A stretch of DNA of 64,000 nucleotides from Lineus longissimus (taxonomy: Eukaryota > Nemertea > Pilidiophora > Heteronemertea > Lineidae). The notes under the pieces were generated by a model. It ran no database searches. It was not told where the DNA came from and worked only from the letters and a program-made list of their open reading frames with translations. This document shows positions 11,841 through 24,811 of this stretch, piece by piece; within the stretch, counting starts at the first letter, position 1, and the number at the start of each line of letters is the position of its first letter. The translations under genes and the position numbers were made by a program. Location: the NCBI RefSeq assembly GCF_910592395.1, contig NC_088318.1, forward strand, positions 10,600,349 through 10,664,348. Direction: 5' to 3'.

Positions 11841-13338
11841 AGTGTAGTAAAAAATATTGTCAAATAGTTATTTTTACTGTTTAAGTGTATGGCGTTACTC
11901 GTCTCTAATCACTTCCAAATCTTCATAGTTTAACATGTTGAAGTTAGGAAAGTAAAAACTTATATTCATAAGTTTTCTTCATTTTTCATCTTTTTCTTCC
12001 TCTCTATTTATGCAACATGCAGATCCTTTAGCCAAAGCCGGCAACTAATTGCAATCTCACCACTACTTAAATTTCAGCCTTAAGATTCTTTTCAATTGCA
12101 TCAGTAGGTGTAAACTGGAGAACTAGCAAAAATTTAATAAATAAGTGAGAATGATGGTATGAAGTAACCCAGCATGGTGACCCCTATAAAAGGGAACTAC
12201 TTTCCTTTTGACATTTGGTATGTTTGAAAAAGGAAAAAGGAAAAGGAAAGGAAAAGTGTTTCCACTATCTTATGATCTCCCTTGAAAATATTCGCTGAGT
12301 TATAAATTGTACTTCCAAGTGTTAATGCTGAAATGAGGTGTGTTAACCATTACCATCAGAATGAATATGGCTATTATTTACAAACTAGCAACAGCAAAAA
12401 GTCCCTACCTTCTAATCTTTGATATCCTGAGGGCCTTAAATCCAAAATTAACAAAAAGAAGTAAATCCAGTCACTTCGTAATCCGTCTGGAAAAAAATGT
12501 TACTTTCCTAGTCACGTATTATTTTTTTCTCATTAACATTTGTATTGAAAAAGCAATGTATCCTTTGATTTTCAGCTGTGGCTTTTCATTGGTTATAACA
12601 GTCCTTACATCCTTGAGCAAACTCGTCCAACTACCATCTGAGATCATTTCAGGCAACTCCTGTTGCTAGTGTGAGTAACAGGCTCAAGGTGGCAGCACCG
12701 GGTTTACAGCATCTCTGGAGAGTACAACTTGGTTTCATTGGACAGTGCCAGCATTGTTTGTCTTCATTTAAGTGCACATATTGATTGAATATATAGGTGT
12801 ATTTGGCCTAGTTAGGTTGAAAATTGCAAATGTGTGTCGACTTCGGTGGATTTCGGAAAGGAGCCTTGATCAAGCGTCTGGTTCCCTGATGATTGGTGTT
12901 CGGTGTATAATTGCCTGGAATCACACACGATGAAAGAGTATTTACTCCACTTCGTCAGTATTTCTGCGGAAATGGAACACTTTTAGTACCCTGATTTGAT
13001 AAGAGATTTGAGTTTAACCCTTGCAAATGGGTCTTTGCTCAGTGTCTGACGACGGTTACAAAGTATGCTGCGGCCCTTGTATAGCAGAGTGTCTTTGCTT
13101 TGACCAAGCCAAAACTGGCAGTAGTATTGTGAACAAAAGTGTATTCTCTTGATTCACTGAGCTAAAACTGCTTCTTGATTAGTATGGAAATGGCCGTTTG
13201 ATATCCAGCATGTTCTGTTTGGATGGACAATGGATTGGCGGCACCAAGCTGTCCGATGGTCATTAAAAAATTCAGCTCATGAATGATAATTATACGGCGA
13301 AATTCTTGTTTCTGTGCAGACCACCCCTTTTACTTATT
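11841..13338. other. No gene recognised
   Basis: A+T-rich sequence; a purine-rich run 'aaaggaaaaaggaaaagg' lies at about 12228-12258. The 109-aa ORF at 12340-12669 has no recognisable domain and I leave it uncalled. Confidence 0.45.
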
Positions 13339-13510
13339 TACAGTTGAACCTCCCTTAGCGGACACCTCTCTGTAAAGGACGACCTCTCTATTAAGGACAG
13401 GTTTTAGTCTCAAAATGGCAGTTTCCATTCAATCTGACCTCTCTAATTAGGCCACCTCTCTATTAAGGACAGCACTTGTCAGTCCCGAGGGTGTCCTTTG
13501 TTCCACTGTA
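13339..13510. mobile_element. Mariner-like MITE (TA target site)
   Basis: Ends are CAGTTGAACC at 13341 and, inverted, CAGTGGAAC ending at 13508, each flanked by TA (13339-13340, 13509-13510). The interior repeats 'acctctctattaaggaca'. TA duplication and short TIRs point to the Tc1/mariner superfamily. Related 'ttaatagagaggt' phrases occur at 15630-15670 and a different TA-flanked MITE with GAGAGG ends lies at 61356. Confidence 0.75.
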
Positions 13511-15186
13511 TTTCAAAAGTGGACATATAGAACTGGTTTATCTTCAGCATACGATCTGTTTTACATTTCCTGGTTTACCAGTGAAGTTCAAGGGTCAAGC
13601 AGCACCACAGAGACCCAAGCTCCACAATTAGGTTATAAACGGATTCAACACTTACAAGTATTGCCAATTTTCCTTCCTTCCTCACCCAGTTTCTAATCTC
13701 CTCTCAAGATATTGTAAACCTACAAAGAGATTGGATCTTCCTAATTGAATTTTCATCGGATACTCTCACAGAATTTGGTATTGATGTTTGAGGCGTACTA
13801 CATGTAGTAGAGGTGGAAGATTTAAAAGACGTCTGACAACATCTCTCTCTTAATTAAAGAGAACATTTAATGGAACAAATCTTGATTATCAGTATTTAAC
13901 CCTTCTATAGTCCGAGTTTTATTTTTTATGTTGCATACAATTCTTACATCCTGGTCTATTGGCTTTGTCAAGGCCTTATTTTGACCTTATTTTGAACAAC
14001 CCCGACAATCACCTAAGAGTCGTCTGCCAGATTTAAGATGGGGCTACCACTGGCCCGGGGTGAGATCAGGAAATGAATAAACAAGTTGTGACCACTTCAT
14101 TTACAGGAAATGCTTGAGGAAGATTGTCTTGATAGACTGCACTTCCCATTTATATGAGATTGCCCTGACATTTATAATTCACAGTAAATTACCTTCTTGC
14201 CTGGAGTGGTTTCCCACCAATGTTTTTCTATTGCCCTAAACACCATTAATTGCCCATCACTGTTGACGGATGTCTAAGGGTCCAATTCTGTCCCCACCCC
14301 AACGCCATTTCCTTAGTCCTAACAAAATGTTGTACGAAATTGATGAATAGAAGACCAATGTTTTACCAAAAGAGATATCCTAACAAGCCCTCCCCTTCCC
14401 CCCATCCTGAATTTGTTAGATTTTAGGATTGTGGAAAAACATGGGTGTTAATGGACACCCCCTTACAAAATCAATTGCTTTGCCCTAAATTTCCTGATGT
14501 CAAATCACCAAACAGTGGGAGAAACTGTCATTTGTCTGTGACAAATGATACTGTCACACATATAGATTACCTATCATACGATATGGCCAGAGCCCTCTAT
14601 TAAGACCTGTGTACATAAAGTGTACATTGTTGTTCATAAGTTTTGGTAAAAAAAGTACACCTTGGACCAATCAATCTGCACAAAATTTTATATGTGTCAA
14701 GAAGAAACCTTTGCCAATAGCATGATAAAGTTTAAAAACATTCCAATACCGATTGCCTGAGAAAAAATGATTTACGTACACCATATCCATCAAAACGTCA
14801 CTGGTGCATTGATATGGCCCTGTCAGAATACAAGTTCTAAACTGACCAGTGAGACCACATTTTCTTAAATATATTATCAAAAAGCATATTTCTGTGATGG
14901 CCTGACTCTGTAGATTAAGTATCAACCACAGATTGAGAATTAATTCCACTTTGGTCCATCCCAGCCATGTATTTACCACAACTTGACATTTTGATAAGCT
15001 CTATGTGACTGTGCCACACTTCCGGTCATGGATGAATACATGTCTCTGCCCATATGATACATTTTTTTGGTAAAAAATAGCTTTTCCCATGATGATCAGT
15101 GTCTGTGAACTAATATGTTTATTGTGAGAAGATGCTGATTCGTCTGGATGGTAATTAATTATTTCTGATAACATATTTTGGTAATA
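13511..15186. other. No gene recognised
   Basis: Unassigned A+T-rich sequence. The minus-strand ORF at 14671-14979 (102 aa) shows no family resemblance. No RNA gene or repeat structure could be supported. Confidence 0.45.
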
Positions 15187-15762
15187 GCCGTTTTTACACG
15201 GTGCGGGTTCAAGCCGGACTGAGACTAGTTCAGGTAACAGCTGGTTTATTTCCCCTAGTTTAAAAGCAAAGCAACCGTCCTGAACCCTCCTGGATCGAGG
15301 CGGGTTCCGATTGCCAGCCTCGGGTCGATGCAGGCCGGTGGAGGCCGGTTCAGGAGGGTTTATTTTGTGTGTAAAAGCAAACCGACCAGAGGCTGGTTCG
15401 TCTGCGCTACTGAAGTGGTTGAAATTTAAAGATTTCCTGGATTCGGAAGGCAATATATGACAAAAAGCATATCATGATAACACTTGTAATGACGAGGAAA
15501 TGGTCCTATCAAAATATGGGGACTGACATGCTCCAAAAGACACTCAATGGTACAGAAACTCAACAAGATGAGTTAGCAATTAGAGAGGTAAAATTGAATG
15601 AAAACAACCAATTTAGGACCAAATCTAATGTCCTTAATAGAGAGGTTGTTCTTAATAGAGAGGTGTCCGGTAAGGCAAGTTCTACTGTAACTGCCTTGGA
15701 AACGAACAGGGCTCGGGTTGGTTCAGGAGGGTTTCCTTGAACCAGCACCGTGTAAAAAGGCC
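15187..15762. mobile_element. TIR element, 'TTTTTACACGGTGC' ends
   Basis: The left end 'gccgTTTTTACACGGTGC' with 'gGGTTCAAG' and the inverted right end 'ggcctTTTTACACGGTGC' with 'tGGTTCAAG' match over about 27 bp. The interior is unusually G+C-rich for this window and full of short dyads ('aaccctcctg', 'caggagggtt'), plus 'taatagagaggt' phrases like those of the MITE at 13339. A 150-aa minus-strand ORF overlaps the left half but has repeat-derived composition. Non-autonomous DNA transposon, superfamily not determined. Confidence 0.7.
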
Positions 15763-17273
15763 TAATGATCAATTTATAATGATGGTTGTCTATCAGGAAA
15801 CAATCATCCGTTGTGTCCTCCTATTATTGAGATTTTGTCAATAATGACAATGTGTAATGAATAATAATTACCTATTGGCATTTCTAAGAAATTGATATGC
15901 AGGGTGAGTCAATAAAAAGGTTATCCAAAAGTAAAGACTGGGATGATTAATTTTTGGCAAAAATTACAGTTGTACCATGAAGTACAAAGCTTCGTCTGAT
16001 CGACTGACACCATCGATCATGCGTCGCTGAGCACTGACCACTGACCACCATTGTTCAGAATATGGGATGTCAGAAACGTCTTGGCTCACATTTGGCACAC
16101 ACAAGCATTCAAGACATAAGGGGTAAATTTGACCAACGTTTCATTATCATTCACTTTTTTGGAACATACTGTATAATCAATGGCTTGTGATATATAATTT
16201 GCAGTCAGCGACTCTTCAATATGACAAATTGACTGCTGCCTGCTATTATCGCCCCGTGAGGGCTACAACAAATAGCTTCTACGAAAACCATTATTTCCCA
16301 CAGCAATTCCCAACTGTCAATCAGGGAGCCTGGTGGAGGAAGCCTTATGTTGAGAATCAGCATGAAGGTGATGGCAAAATCTCCTTAATCATGTTAATCG
16401 GTAATTTGGATGATTGGCACCCGACACCAATATCTCATGGTCATTTGGAAGATCTTTAGTTTTCAGGAAAGGCTAATATGTCCTCAGTTGGGGAAAGTTA
16501 ATGTGGGGCTGGTTCATTTGTGTGATTTCTGCCTCTCCGAGTTAAAAAAAATGAGGGGGCACATATATGCGTCTGGGTCGTCATGCTCACGCACTCGCCC
16601 CATCCACAGGTCTTAGGGTAAGCTGCCTAGGACACTTGGGAGTTATTCTGTACCCGCCCTGTCGTCCCCACGGAAATGGGACTTACTCTTGCCCTCGAGT
16701 AATAAGTACTGAATAATTGCGGCTATCACGAGGCAGAGGCTGTATTGGGGTATTGGGTGTAGCTATGTGAACGAGCTAATCATTTTTCTATTATAAATAG
16801 TTAAAATTTTTCTTGGGTGTGCCTGCTAAGAGTACATCAGCAAAAGGCTGACCTGGGTAGGTATGAACTATAAATGACATTTCCGCAGGAAATGGAAATA
16901 ACACCTGTGTTTAGTTCCTTGGTCATCATTACAATTCACTAAATCAATTTGGTCAGCTTGCCAGCATGCTAGTCCTTGCCACGCTATCCTCTAGCCTATT
17001 GTCTAATTATCCTGTTCACCTGTTTACACCAGAGCTCGATCGACATCCTCCTCGGAGGTATCCTTTTATCAATGGACATTATGATCATTGATTTAAGGAA
17101 ATGTCCTTAGGCTCATCTCTTGATCTGTGGCCAGACTTGGTGTGATGAGTCAAAGTTGGCATGGGATGCGGCACTTTCCTTTTAACTAGCATTAGCCCGA
17201 GGCTTTTGATCTCATGCTGTCCAAACCAACCTCTGATGACCAATTATCATTAATGAGTCAGTAGATCGCATGC
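15763..17273. other. No gene recognised
   Basis: Contains the ORF 16187-16459 ('...TNSFYENHYFPQQF...'), which has a somewhat protein-like composition but no family I recognise and no convincing exon borders. Otherwise featureless. Confidence 0.4.
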
Positions 17274-17314
17274 TTTTTGGCTCACCGTAGGGGAGTCTAT
17301 ACGATACCACAGTG

Positions 17315-17322
17315 TCCGTCGT

Positions 17323-17357
<35 letters not shown>

Positions 17358-17363
17358 CGTCGT
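17315..17363 (+). repeat. (CGT)n microsatellite of RC-B copy 1
   Basis: About 16 CGT/CCGT units directly after the 5' terminus of the element. The tract occupies the same place in the copies at 24812, 54251 and 57114, so it is a structural part of the element and not a random microsatellite. Confidence 0.9.
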
Positions 17364-17540
17364 ATCCTAGTTCAAAAACAGTGGCACGTTTTTTAACTGC
17401 TAGGCCTATGAACTTAAAACTTTGTACACATGACCCCCTAGGTCAGATGACCCGTGACACTAAATTTCTGTCCGATCTGATTCTCTACTTGGCCACCAGG
17501 GGGCCAAATGTGGATATCTAAAAAGTGTGATATCTCGCTT

Positions 17541-19750
17541 ATTAGACCATATCCACAACTCCGTGGATATGGTCTATTGTTTTTACTGAGCCGATCGCCA
17601 GGACCCGAGGGATGTGGTTTTCGACACGTATCTCCGAAACTGCCGCACGGAACGACCTGAAATTTGGTTAGGTTACGTTTCATAACCTGCTAACGAACAA
17701 CGTGTACTTTATTTTTGCAGCCGTTGCTTACTTTTTTATTTTTCGGGTGATTTTTGATGAAAATCGCCGGTTCTGAACCGTTCCGGTAATAGCACTGCCT
17801 CCCGCGTTTTTACCGATTAGGCAAGTTGCTCAACGTTGATCTGTCCCGACCTGAACAGGTGGGAGGATACCCGCTGCATGGAAGAGCCAACAGACATTTC
17901 GTCTACGCATTCTAGACTGGGTGAGTGTGATTTTTTCGTGATTGTAATCGCCCTCAAATTTGTGTTGAAACACTGTATCAGACAAAATTAACTCATCAGA
18001 GGTCAAGAAAAGGATCTTAAGAATATATATTCGCTGTTAGTTTGGGTGATTATAGGGAGCACGTCCATCTTTTGAGGCAAACTTGTCATCCGAAAGTTTC
18101 CAGATCCCCGTAATGGCAGATATACATTCATCAAAAAAATTACGAATTCGGGCAAGTTTCATCAAACTGTGCGCCTTAAACTCCTAAGAATGTCTGAAAA
18201 TCACCCAGACTCTACACATGAGATATACCTGCACTGAAAATAATTGCTAAAACCTCGCTTAACGTGTCGCGAGTGCTGAAAGCAACAGTTTTGGAGATCG
18301 TTTTCTGTACATTCTGCTCACTCCTGTAGAAATGTACAGTAAAGCACGTATACACTTGCAGTGTAAATGGCCACACGAATGTACACGCCTTCTGAAAATA
18401 TTGGTCAGCAAAGGTGATAATTAGTGTTTGTTCTGAATTATGACAATGAAATTCATAGACTATTAGCAGGTAGTCAGTGTCTGTTGGTCTGAATAATGAA
18501 TGATAAAACTTCTGGTGAAGTTAAAATATTTCCTCGCTCTGTTTTACAGCCTGACGCAGTGACGGGGATGATCAGCATCTGTTCTGTTCTGCGACCGCAT
18601 CAGTCACGGATATAGGAGCCTTGACCACGAGGAGCTGATGAGGCAAAGTCGTATAACCGTCTTAACCTTGACATCGGTGCAGTGCTGAATTTGCCGTCCG
18701 AAGACTAACCAGTATAATATTCCAGCCTTATTTCGTTCTTTTCACTGTAATACTTTTACTTCAAAAAGACTGAATAAATAAACCTACTGTGGCAGTTAGT
18801 TTAAAAAGATATTATTGCATTTTACGTTTTTACTCTTAGTGCTGATCGGTCATACCCCTTGGGCCTGGCCGTAATCTTGCATACTGGTTGTCTCGATGCC
18901 GTATGCTATGACCATGTATATATCTACTGGACTGGTTTGTTGCACCATGTCGAAGGAATTTTATGTAGAGATCAAGACACTTCCCTCACATCACAATCTA
19001 CACCTCAAAAGAATGGTTGTAAAAATCCTTGCCATGATTCCCGGTTGCCCCTATGTTGTGACCATGCATGCATCAATGGCCTGGGATGTTGCAACCTACA
19101 CTTCAAAGGAATGCGAAGTCTAAATCACATTTATTTTTTGTCCCCAGGTTGTGACTTTCCTAACAGCAATTGCAGACCATATCCCTGGTGATAGTGTTTT
19201 GTCATCTTAAAAATGGGCACCAGGACAAAGCACCAAAAACCTGCCACTTAAGATCAGATCAGAAGTTACCTACGTGGTGCCAGTACCCACAAGTGCATGA
19301 TTGACACCTAGATCATTTGAAGAAAAAATTGGCAGCAGAACCATGTGTGCATGGAGGGAGGTATCATAATATAAATACTGTGGAGACGCAATGTATTATC
19401 GGTCGTCCCAACATTGGGAGCTTTCATCCCCACCAGCCATATCAGATGGCCAACTGGTTTCCCTCACTCGACCAGAAAACTCATCAAAAGATACGAAAGA
19501 TGTTGAGATTTAGATTACATTTGCTTGTTGTCTGCTGGATTCTGACCATCCATATGCTGAGTTGTTGCAGTCCCAGAACCATCGCTAATTCTAGTATTTA
19601 TGATGCACCTACTGTCACAACCTAATTCAGCTGGTTATTCAGGTTATCTGGTTATATCCTGGTGCAAACCTAATTTCTCAACATGAGAAAATACTTTCAC
19701 CAGGGATATGGTCTGCAATTTGCTGTTAGGCGAATTGCCCAATACTAGTT
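17541..19750 (+). mobile_element. Nested rolling-circle-like element RC-C
   Basis: It starts with TTAG and a hairpin AGACCATATCCAC-aactcc-GTGGATATGGTCT (17545-17576). It ends with the subterminal copy GGATATGGTCT, then a hairpin GCAATTTGC-TGTTAG-GCGAATTGC, six bases and CTAG followed by T. This is a textbook Helitron 3' end inside the asymmetric-inverted-repeat layout. The host sequence either side rejoins as 'cgctta|ttagtgac', so no long target duplication was made. Inside, 19150-19190 is an inverted copy of the element's own 3' terminus ('gcagaccatatccctggtga'), hinting at a further nested fragment. About 140-bp internal repeats occur at 18870-19110. No Rep/helicase. Confidence 0.75.
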
Positions 19751-19769
19751 AGTGACTTGTTTTCGATAA

Positions 19770-20475
19770 AACTTTTGTGGTAGGTACTCATTGCAAGGAT
19801 ACATCATATATCTTACGGGTTTTTAATTTGATCTACTTTTCAAGGTCGCAGAGGTCAAATGGCGTGAATTGGCCGTTTGAGTGTAACTATGGCACGTTTC
19901 TCAACCACCAAAGCTATGAGCTTGAAACTTGGTACATATAACCCCCTATATCAGATAACCTCTGGTGCTGAATTTCAGCCTGATCTGATTCTTGACTTTG
20001 CCACCAGGGGGCCAAAACAGAAAAAGTAAGAAGTGCAATAGCCTGCTTATTAGCAAATTGTTTTTGATGAAATTTTTATGGCAGGGACCCCTAGCAAGGT
20101 TACCTCAGATGTTGCACGATTTTTCGGATTTGACCTACTTTTTAAGGTCGCAGAGGTCAAATGGCGTAAATTTGCCGTTTGAGTGTAACTATGGCACGTT
20201 TCTCAACCGCAACAGTTATGAACTTGAAACTTTGAACAAATGACCCCCTAGGTCAGTTGACCTTTTACACTGAATTTTGGTTCGGTCTGATTATTGACTT
20301 GGCCACCAGGGGGCCCAAACTCAAAACTCAAAAAGTGTGATTTCTCGCTTATTACTGATTTGTTTTTGATAAAAGTTTCATGGTAGGTACTCCCAGCAAG
20401 GATACATCACATATCTTACGGGTTTTTGATTTGACCCACCTTTCAAGTTCACAGAGGTCAAAGTTGAAAACTTTA
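19770..20475 (+). repeat. ~300-bp tandem units of RC-B copy 1
   Basis: Successive units begin near 19770, 20065 and 20365. Each shows 'acgtttctcaacc', 'gaacttgaaacttt', 'ccccctaggtcag', 'gccaccagggggcc' and the dyad 'tttgacct...aggtcaaa'. The nuclear-receptor-like direct repeat has decayed here (AGGTCGcagAGGTCA at 19843 and 20145; AGTTCAcagAGGTCA at 20446). Confidence 0.8.
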
Positions 20476-21148
20476 CCGTTCTTGGTACGTTTTGTCGTTG
20501 TTCAATGTAAAGAGTTTTAATTTTGTGTAATGATGCATCTAAGAAGCCACTATTTGTATGCCAAGTTTCAGCCAGATCGGAATTCAAATATGGCCGAAAT
20601 TGCATGTTTTGTGGGTTTTTCCTCGTATTGTGGCAATCCAAAGGTCGTGAGTTCAAACCCCGGTCAAGGACAGCCAAAAATATTTTTATTTTTCATCTTT
20701 TCCTTTTTTCTTTTCTGAGTTCTATCTTACATTTTCTTCTTTTTTTGATTTATTTGGTGCCATAGATTTAATTAGGCGGCCATCTTGGAAATCGTTTTTT
20801 GCCGATTGCTGTAGTGTAACGAGTGATGAAATTGTTATGGTCAGGTGGATGTGTCTACATCACATATCACCCTGGTTTGTTATTTGACGTACCTGTCAGG
20901 GTCACTGAGGTCAAAGTTAAAAATATATTCACCATTGTCATGGAGTGGCACGTTTCTTCACTATCATTTTCACCTAGACTCTACAAGCTTGGAACCACAA
21001 GTCTCGGATTCACCACTTGGCCAGGGCCGGCTCTGAACTGGTCACAGATGCATGTATGAATTATGAGAGGCCTACATACTGTAGCACTTTCTGTAACTGT
21101 CTACTAAAAATACTTACGGTGAGCACAATGGCCCCTGGCCGTTTCATT

Positions 21149-24100
21149 TAACCTTTCCAAATACGTAGGGTGTATTTGAAAGCTCCTGCAAGACAGCATC
21201 AAGACAGATCACAACTGACAAAATTTCTGTGCCAAAATATTGGCAATTGAAGTATATATACATGGGGCATTCAAATTGGCTTGTCAGAATATTCCGTGAA
21301 TTTCACTCTCTCAGGTCTTCTCAGTCTACTGATGTGAATTCCTGGCATAAACTAAAGCAGGGTCCCTGAGCATATTCATGACCCCAGTGGGTCTCTGGTC
21401 TGATACACTTTGATCTTTAATTCAGATCTTGTACATAGAAACCCAATTTCCTTGACTATGGATGACTTTGCTGTGGGAGGTTGCTCACACATGGCTATCA
21501 GGCACCCAGTTCCATTGCTATAGATATGTATTTCCCTGTACTTGAAAAACTTGTCCTCCTAAACAAGTTTTGATGGAATTTTGACAGGGTCATTTATAAG
21601 AAGTGTGATATTGTTGAAGTCTATTTCATTGCGCTAATAATAACATGATTTCTCTAGGGCACATGCGCCGATACCTTGAATTGTTCATTATTGGGTCTTG
21701 GTCCCCTTCGGCTTTCTGCAACGAATAGTTTTTTAGGCAACACTGTTTTAATAAGTTGGTTTATGAAACTCCAGGTGCGAAACCCATGTGGGTGGGGTGG
21801 GAATAAAAAATAGAATAAATAAATATTTTTCTTTAATCCCAAAACCTTAGGGCACGAATTTAAAAAACAATCCATCAGACTCAAAATCTATGTGGGGCGG
21901 GGGAAATATAAACATGCTTATATTTTATGTCGGGACTTCTTTTTTTCCCCCACTTTCCAGAAAATTACCCCAAAAAGATAAGCAAACAAGTAAAAAAGGG
22001 ACCTTATTTGGGTTGTGTACCAGAGAATATGTTCTTTGTCGTCACTTTCTTGGAAAACTTAAGAGAAATTTCTGAATGAGTTTGATCAAGCAGAGCTCAC
22101 CCTGGCTAATGAGTATTCCAACAAGCTGTGTCTATCACCAATACATGACATGTCTTCAAGCCATGTCACAGGCCTATGTCGGGATTTGCCAAACATGCGA
22201 AATCATGCGATAATCGAATAATAAAGATATTTACAGGCATTGTATTGAAATGAAAATACTTCCATCAGGTAATTATGAATAAAGAGCAGCCTCTGGATAC
22301 AGTTTATAAGAAAATAAACGCATGGCTTTTTTGCAAATGTTGAATCAGTTTGAAAAAATTACAACATCAATATTTTTTTGTTCCACCAGGAAATCCGTAA
22401 TTATCTTATCCAAATCGTTTTGACTACAGTCTGATGAATTGAACTAGCTAACAGATGCACCTAATTAAATTTCATGTAACACAATTTTAAAGTTATTTTT
22501 CCAATTTTCCTGTGCCTTGTTGGTTTTCTCACGCAAATCAGATCGTTATCCCCGCGGAGAGGCGGCGCATCCGGGGTGGAGCTACACTTAGTTTCATTGG
22601 TAAGAGCATTGAGAGTGTCAGGATGGTTCATTTGGTTCATATTAATTTGAATTACCCTTGGCTGTCAAGATTATCCAGAATGTATCATTTGTATTCATTA
22701 GGTATTACCTTTGAATCACTCAAGCTCAGCAAGTCAACAGGTCAGTGGTGTAAACTACCGAAGTTAATCATCAGAGATCTCCCTCTGGTCATAGCCCCTA
22801 TGACCTCATCGCTGGAGGCCATGACCGCTGTCAGATTCACAGATGTATTCTTCAGGAATTCATAGACATGTTCGGTCCATTTGAGTGTTGAAAACTCCAT
22901 CATCAGCAAGAGTTGATGGTTTAATGAGATTACTAAAACTACCAGATGGATGTAACCCAACTGAGGCTGAGTGTCCCCAGGGGGAGATGCCTGTGATACC
23001 ATGATTAATACATCTCCTTTCCCTTGCCATGATGGATTTATTGTAGCATTTCTGGTTACTGATGGAACTTGAAATGATAGTGTCGAAATGAAATCATCTA
23101 AATGAGGATCCACTCGTCTATTTCTATATCTTCAAATGGATGTTTCTAGTTGCGCCCCCCCCCCCCCCCAGCATGAGACTAAAGGTAAACTTGATAAGGA
23201 TAACCAACTGGAATGACGTCTAGGTATGTGACCCCAACTTTTCATTTCGAGGTTGCACTTTCCTGGTTACATTTTGTTCATTTCAAGGATTTTTTTTCAA
23301 TTTCAATGGTGTTTTTTCAAGATTCATCTTTAACCAGATGTGAATAGTGTTTGTCTGATCCACCCTTAGGGCTGGATCCAGTTATTTTTCTCCATCTACA
23401 ATCTAACACAGACAACCTTCCAGAAATGTCCTTTTCCTTGCCCCACTAAGACAAAATACCATTCTAGAATATTGTTCATTTGGCTATTTTCTCCCTGTTC
23501 TGCCTGGCCATTTGCACTTCCAACCAGAAGTAATTGTCACAAAATATGAAAAATCATAATAGCCCAACTCAGTGGTCATATATGCTTATAATAGTTGTAC
23601 ATTTCTAGAAACCGAGGGATGAAAATGTTTGTAATAGAAAGTCAGGTGTGCCTATAGCTACAACTTTTTTTACAATCTTGCATTGTTTGCCTTATTGTCA
23701 GTTTACAACCAAAATTTTTTTTTGCAGGTAGCGGTATGAAGACGAAGTCACTCACAATAGCTGTAATACGCAAGGGGGCTTGTGCTTATTTATGTCTTTC
23801 ATCCAAATCCTACTTTATATTATTGTATTTCATCTCTTTCCAGGTAAGCTTTGTGTCTTGAAGTTTTTAAATCTTATAATTTGAAAGATATCTGCAGTTT
23901 TCACCGGTGGCAAAATACGGGTCAATGCTTTGTTATTATTATTCTGCATCCTATATGCATTGTTTGGTAGGACAAAAATGAGGATTTAGTAAACATTGTT
24001 TCAAGCTGTTGGCGATATAGTATTGTATTATGATTTAAGCTTGATGAACCTTTGCAATATGACCTTTGAATTTACTTCCCTTGTTCTCTGGGGAATAGGA

Positions 24101-24811
24101 AGGATCAAGCATAATGCCTAAAAGAACATGCAAATCAAAGCAAACCGGGGCCCTCGCCTTAAATCTAAGGAGTGGGGATAGGTGGGTGTTCAAGAAATAA
24201 CTAATGAAGGATGAAACTCAGACCCACATCCAACTAAACAATCCTTATCAAAGCTTATTCACAGTAAAGAATGACACTAACTCAAGGTGTTCAAATACAC
24301 TATAATAGGGGGATGGGAAAACCCCACATTTACTAATGAGCACAAAGTGAATCACCTCAGAGTGGGAGTTGTAGTCTGAGGCAGAGAGCAGCATACAAGG
24401 TCACTGACATGGACGTTTGTTTGTCACTAGGGTAATTCCATTGATCAAAACGATTCATCTGTGTCAAATGTAATCTGCAAACATAATCAATTTTCTCGGT
24501 ATTCGTTGTCACTTCCACTTAATTTATTGCAGCCAAAGATTTCCAATGGTGTTTCCGAAATTGTGTCATTTCCATTTTTTTCCAGTTCACATTTTCTATA
24601 ATTTGTCCAGCTCTCAATAAACTCTGGTAATGACTTTTGATGGTGATTATTGTTTGGAGTCAAAAGGTACGTGGATGGTATTGAGATGAAATGTATGTCT
24701 CTTTCATGCTCTGTCTAGACAGTTTGATTTGAAAATTCCCATTTGAATATCACAAATAACAAAACCCACTAAGCAACTCCGCGGTAATTTTTCAAGGAAA
24801 AGTTACTTTTA
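21149..24811. other. No gene recognised; 15-C homopolymer
   Basis: Long A+T-rich stretch. It includes a run of 15 C at 23155-23169 and several ORFs of 60-123 aa on either strand, none with family similarity. A splice-acceptor-like 'tttttttttgcag' at about 23715-23727 is not followed by a recognisable exon. Confidence 0.4.

Larger units (their letters stand above)
17274..21148 (+). mobile_element. Rolling-circle-like element RC-B copy 1, interrupted
   Basis: The 5' end reads TTTTTGGCTCACCGTA, followed by a (CGT)n tract. The 3' end carries the inverted counterpart TACGGTGAGC (21115-21124), a short hairpin ATGGCC-CCT-GGCCGT and TTCATT. The body has ~300-bp units with 'ttggccaccagggggccaaa'. Continuity breaks at 17541: 'gatatctcgctta' is followed by foreign DNA and the unit resumes at 19751 with 'ttagtgacttgttttcgata'. 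The uninterrupted arrangement is seen at 54520-54560, so 17541-19750 is a later insertion. Beyond 20480 the body diverges and includes a tRNA-like 'gagttcaaaccccgg' (20650). No proteins encoded. Confidence 0.75.

Noticed and set aside
15001-15453. 150-aa minus-strand gene
   Set aside because: Overlaps the terminal repeat and dyad-rich interior of a TIR element; composition follows the repeat.
16187-16459. Possible host exon (90 aa)
   Set aside because: No recognisable family, no matching splice partners in range.
18859-19191. Cys-rich 110-aa secreted-like protein
   Set aside because: Lies in the ~140-bp internal repeats of RC-C; no signal peptide with coding bias and the cysteines come from the repeated phrase.
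20630-20680. tRNA or SINE head at 'gagttcaaaccccgg'
   Set aside because: Only a B box-like word is visible, with no A box at the right distance, inside the body of RC-B copy 1.
23155-23169. Poly-C runs here and at 49893, poly-G at 52389, as regulatory quadruplexes
   Set aside because: Single homopolymers without a nearby gene; prone to sequencing length error.
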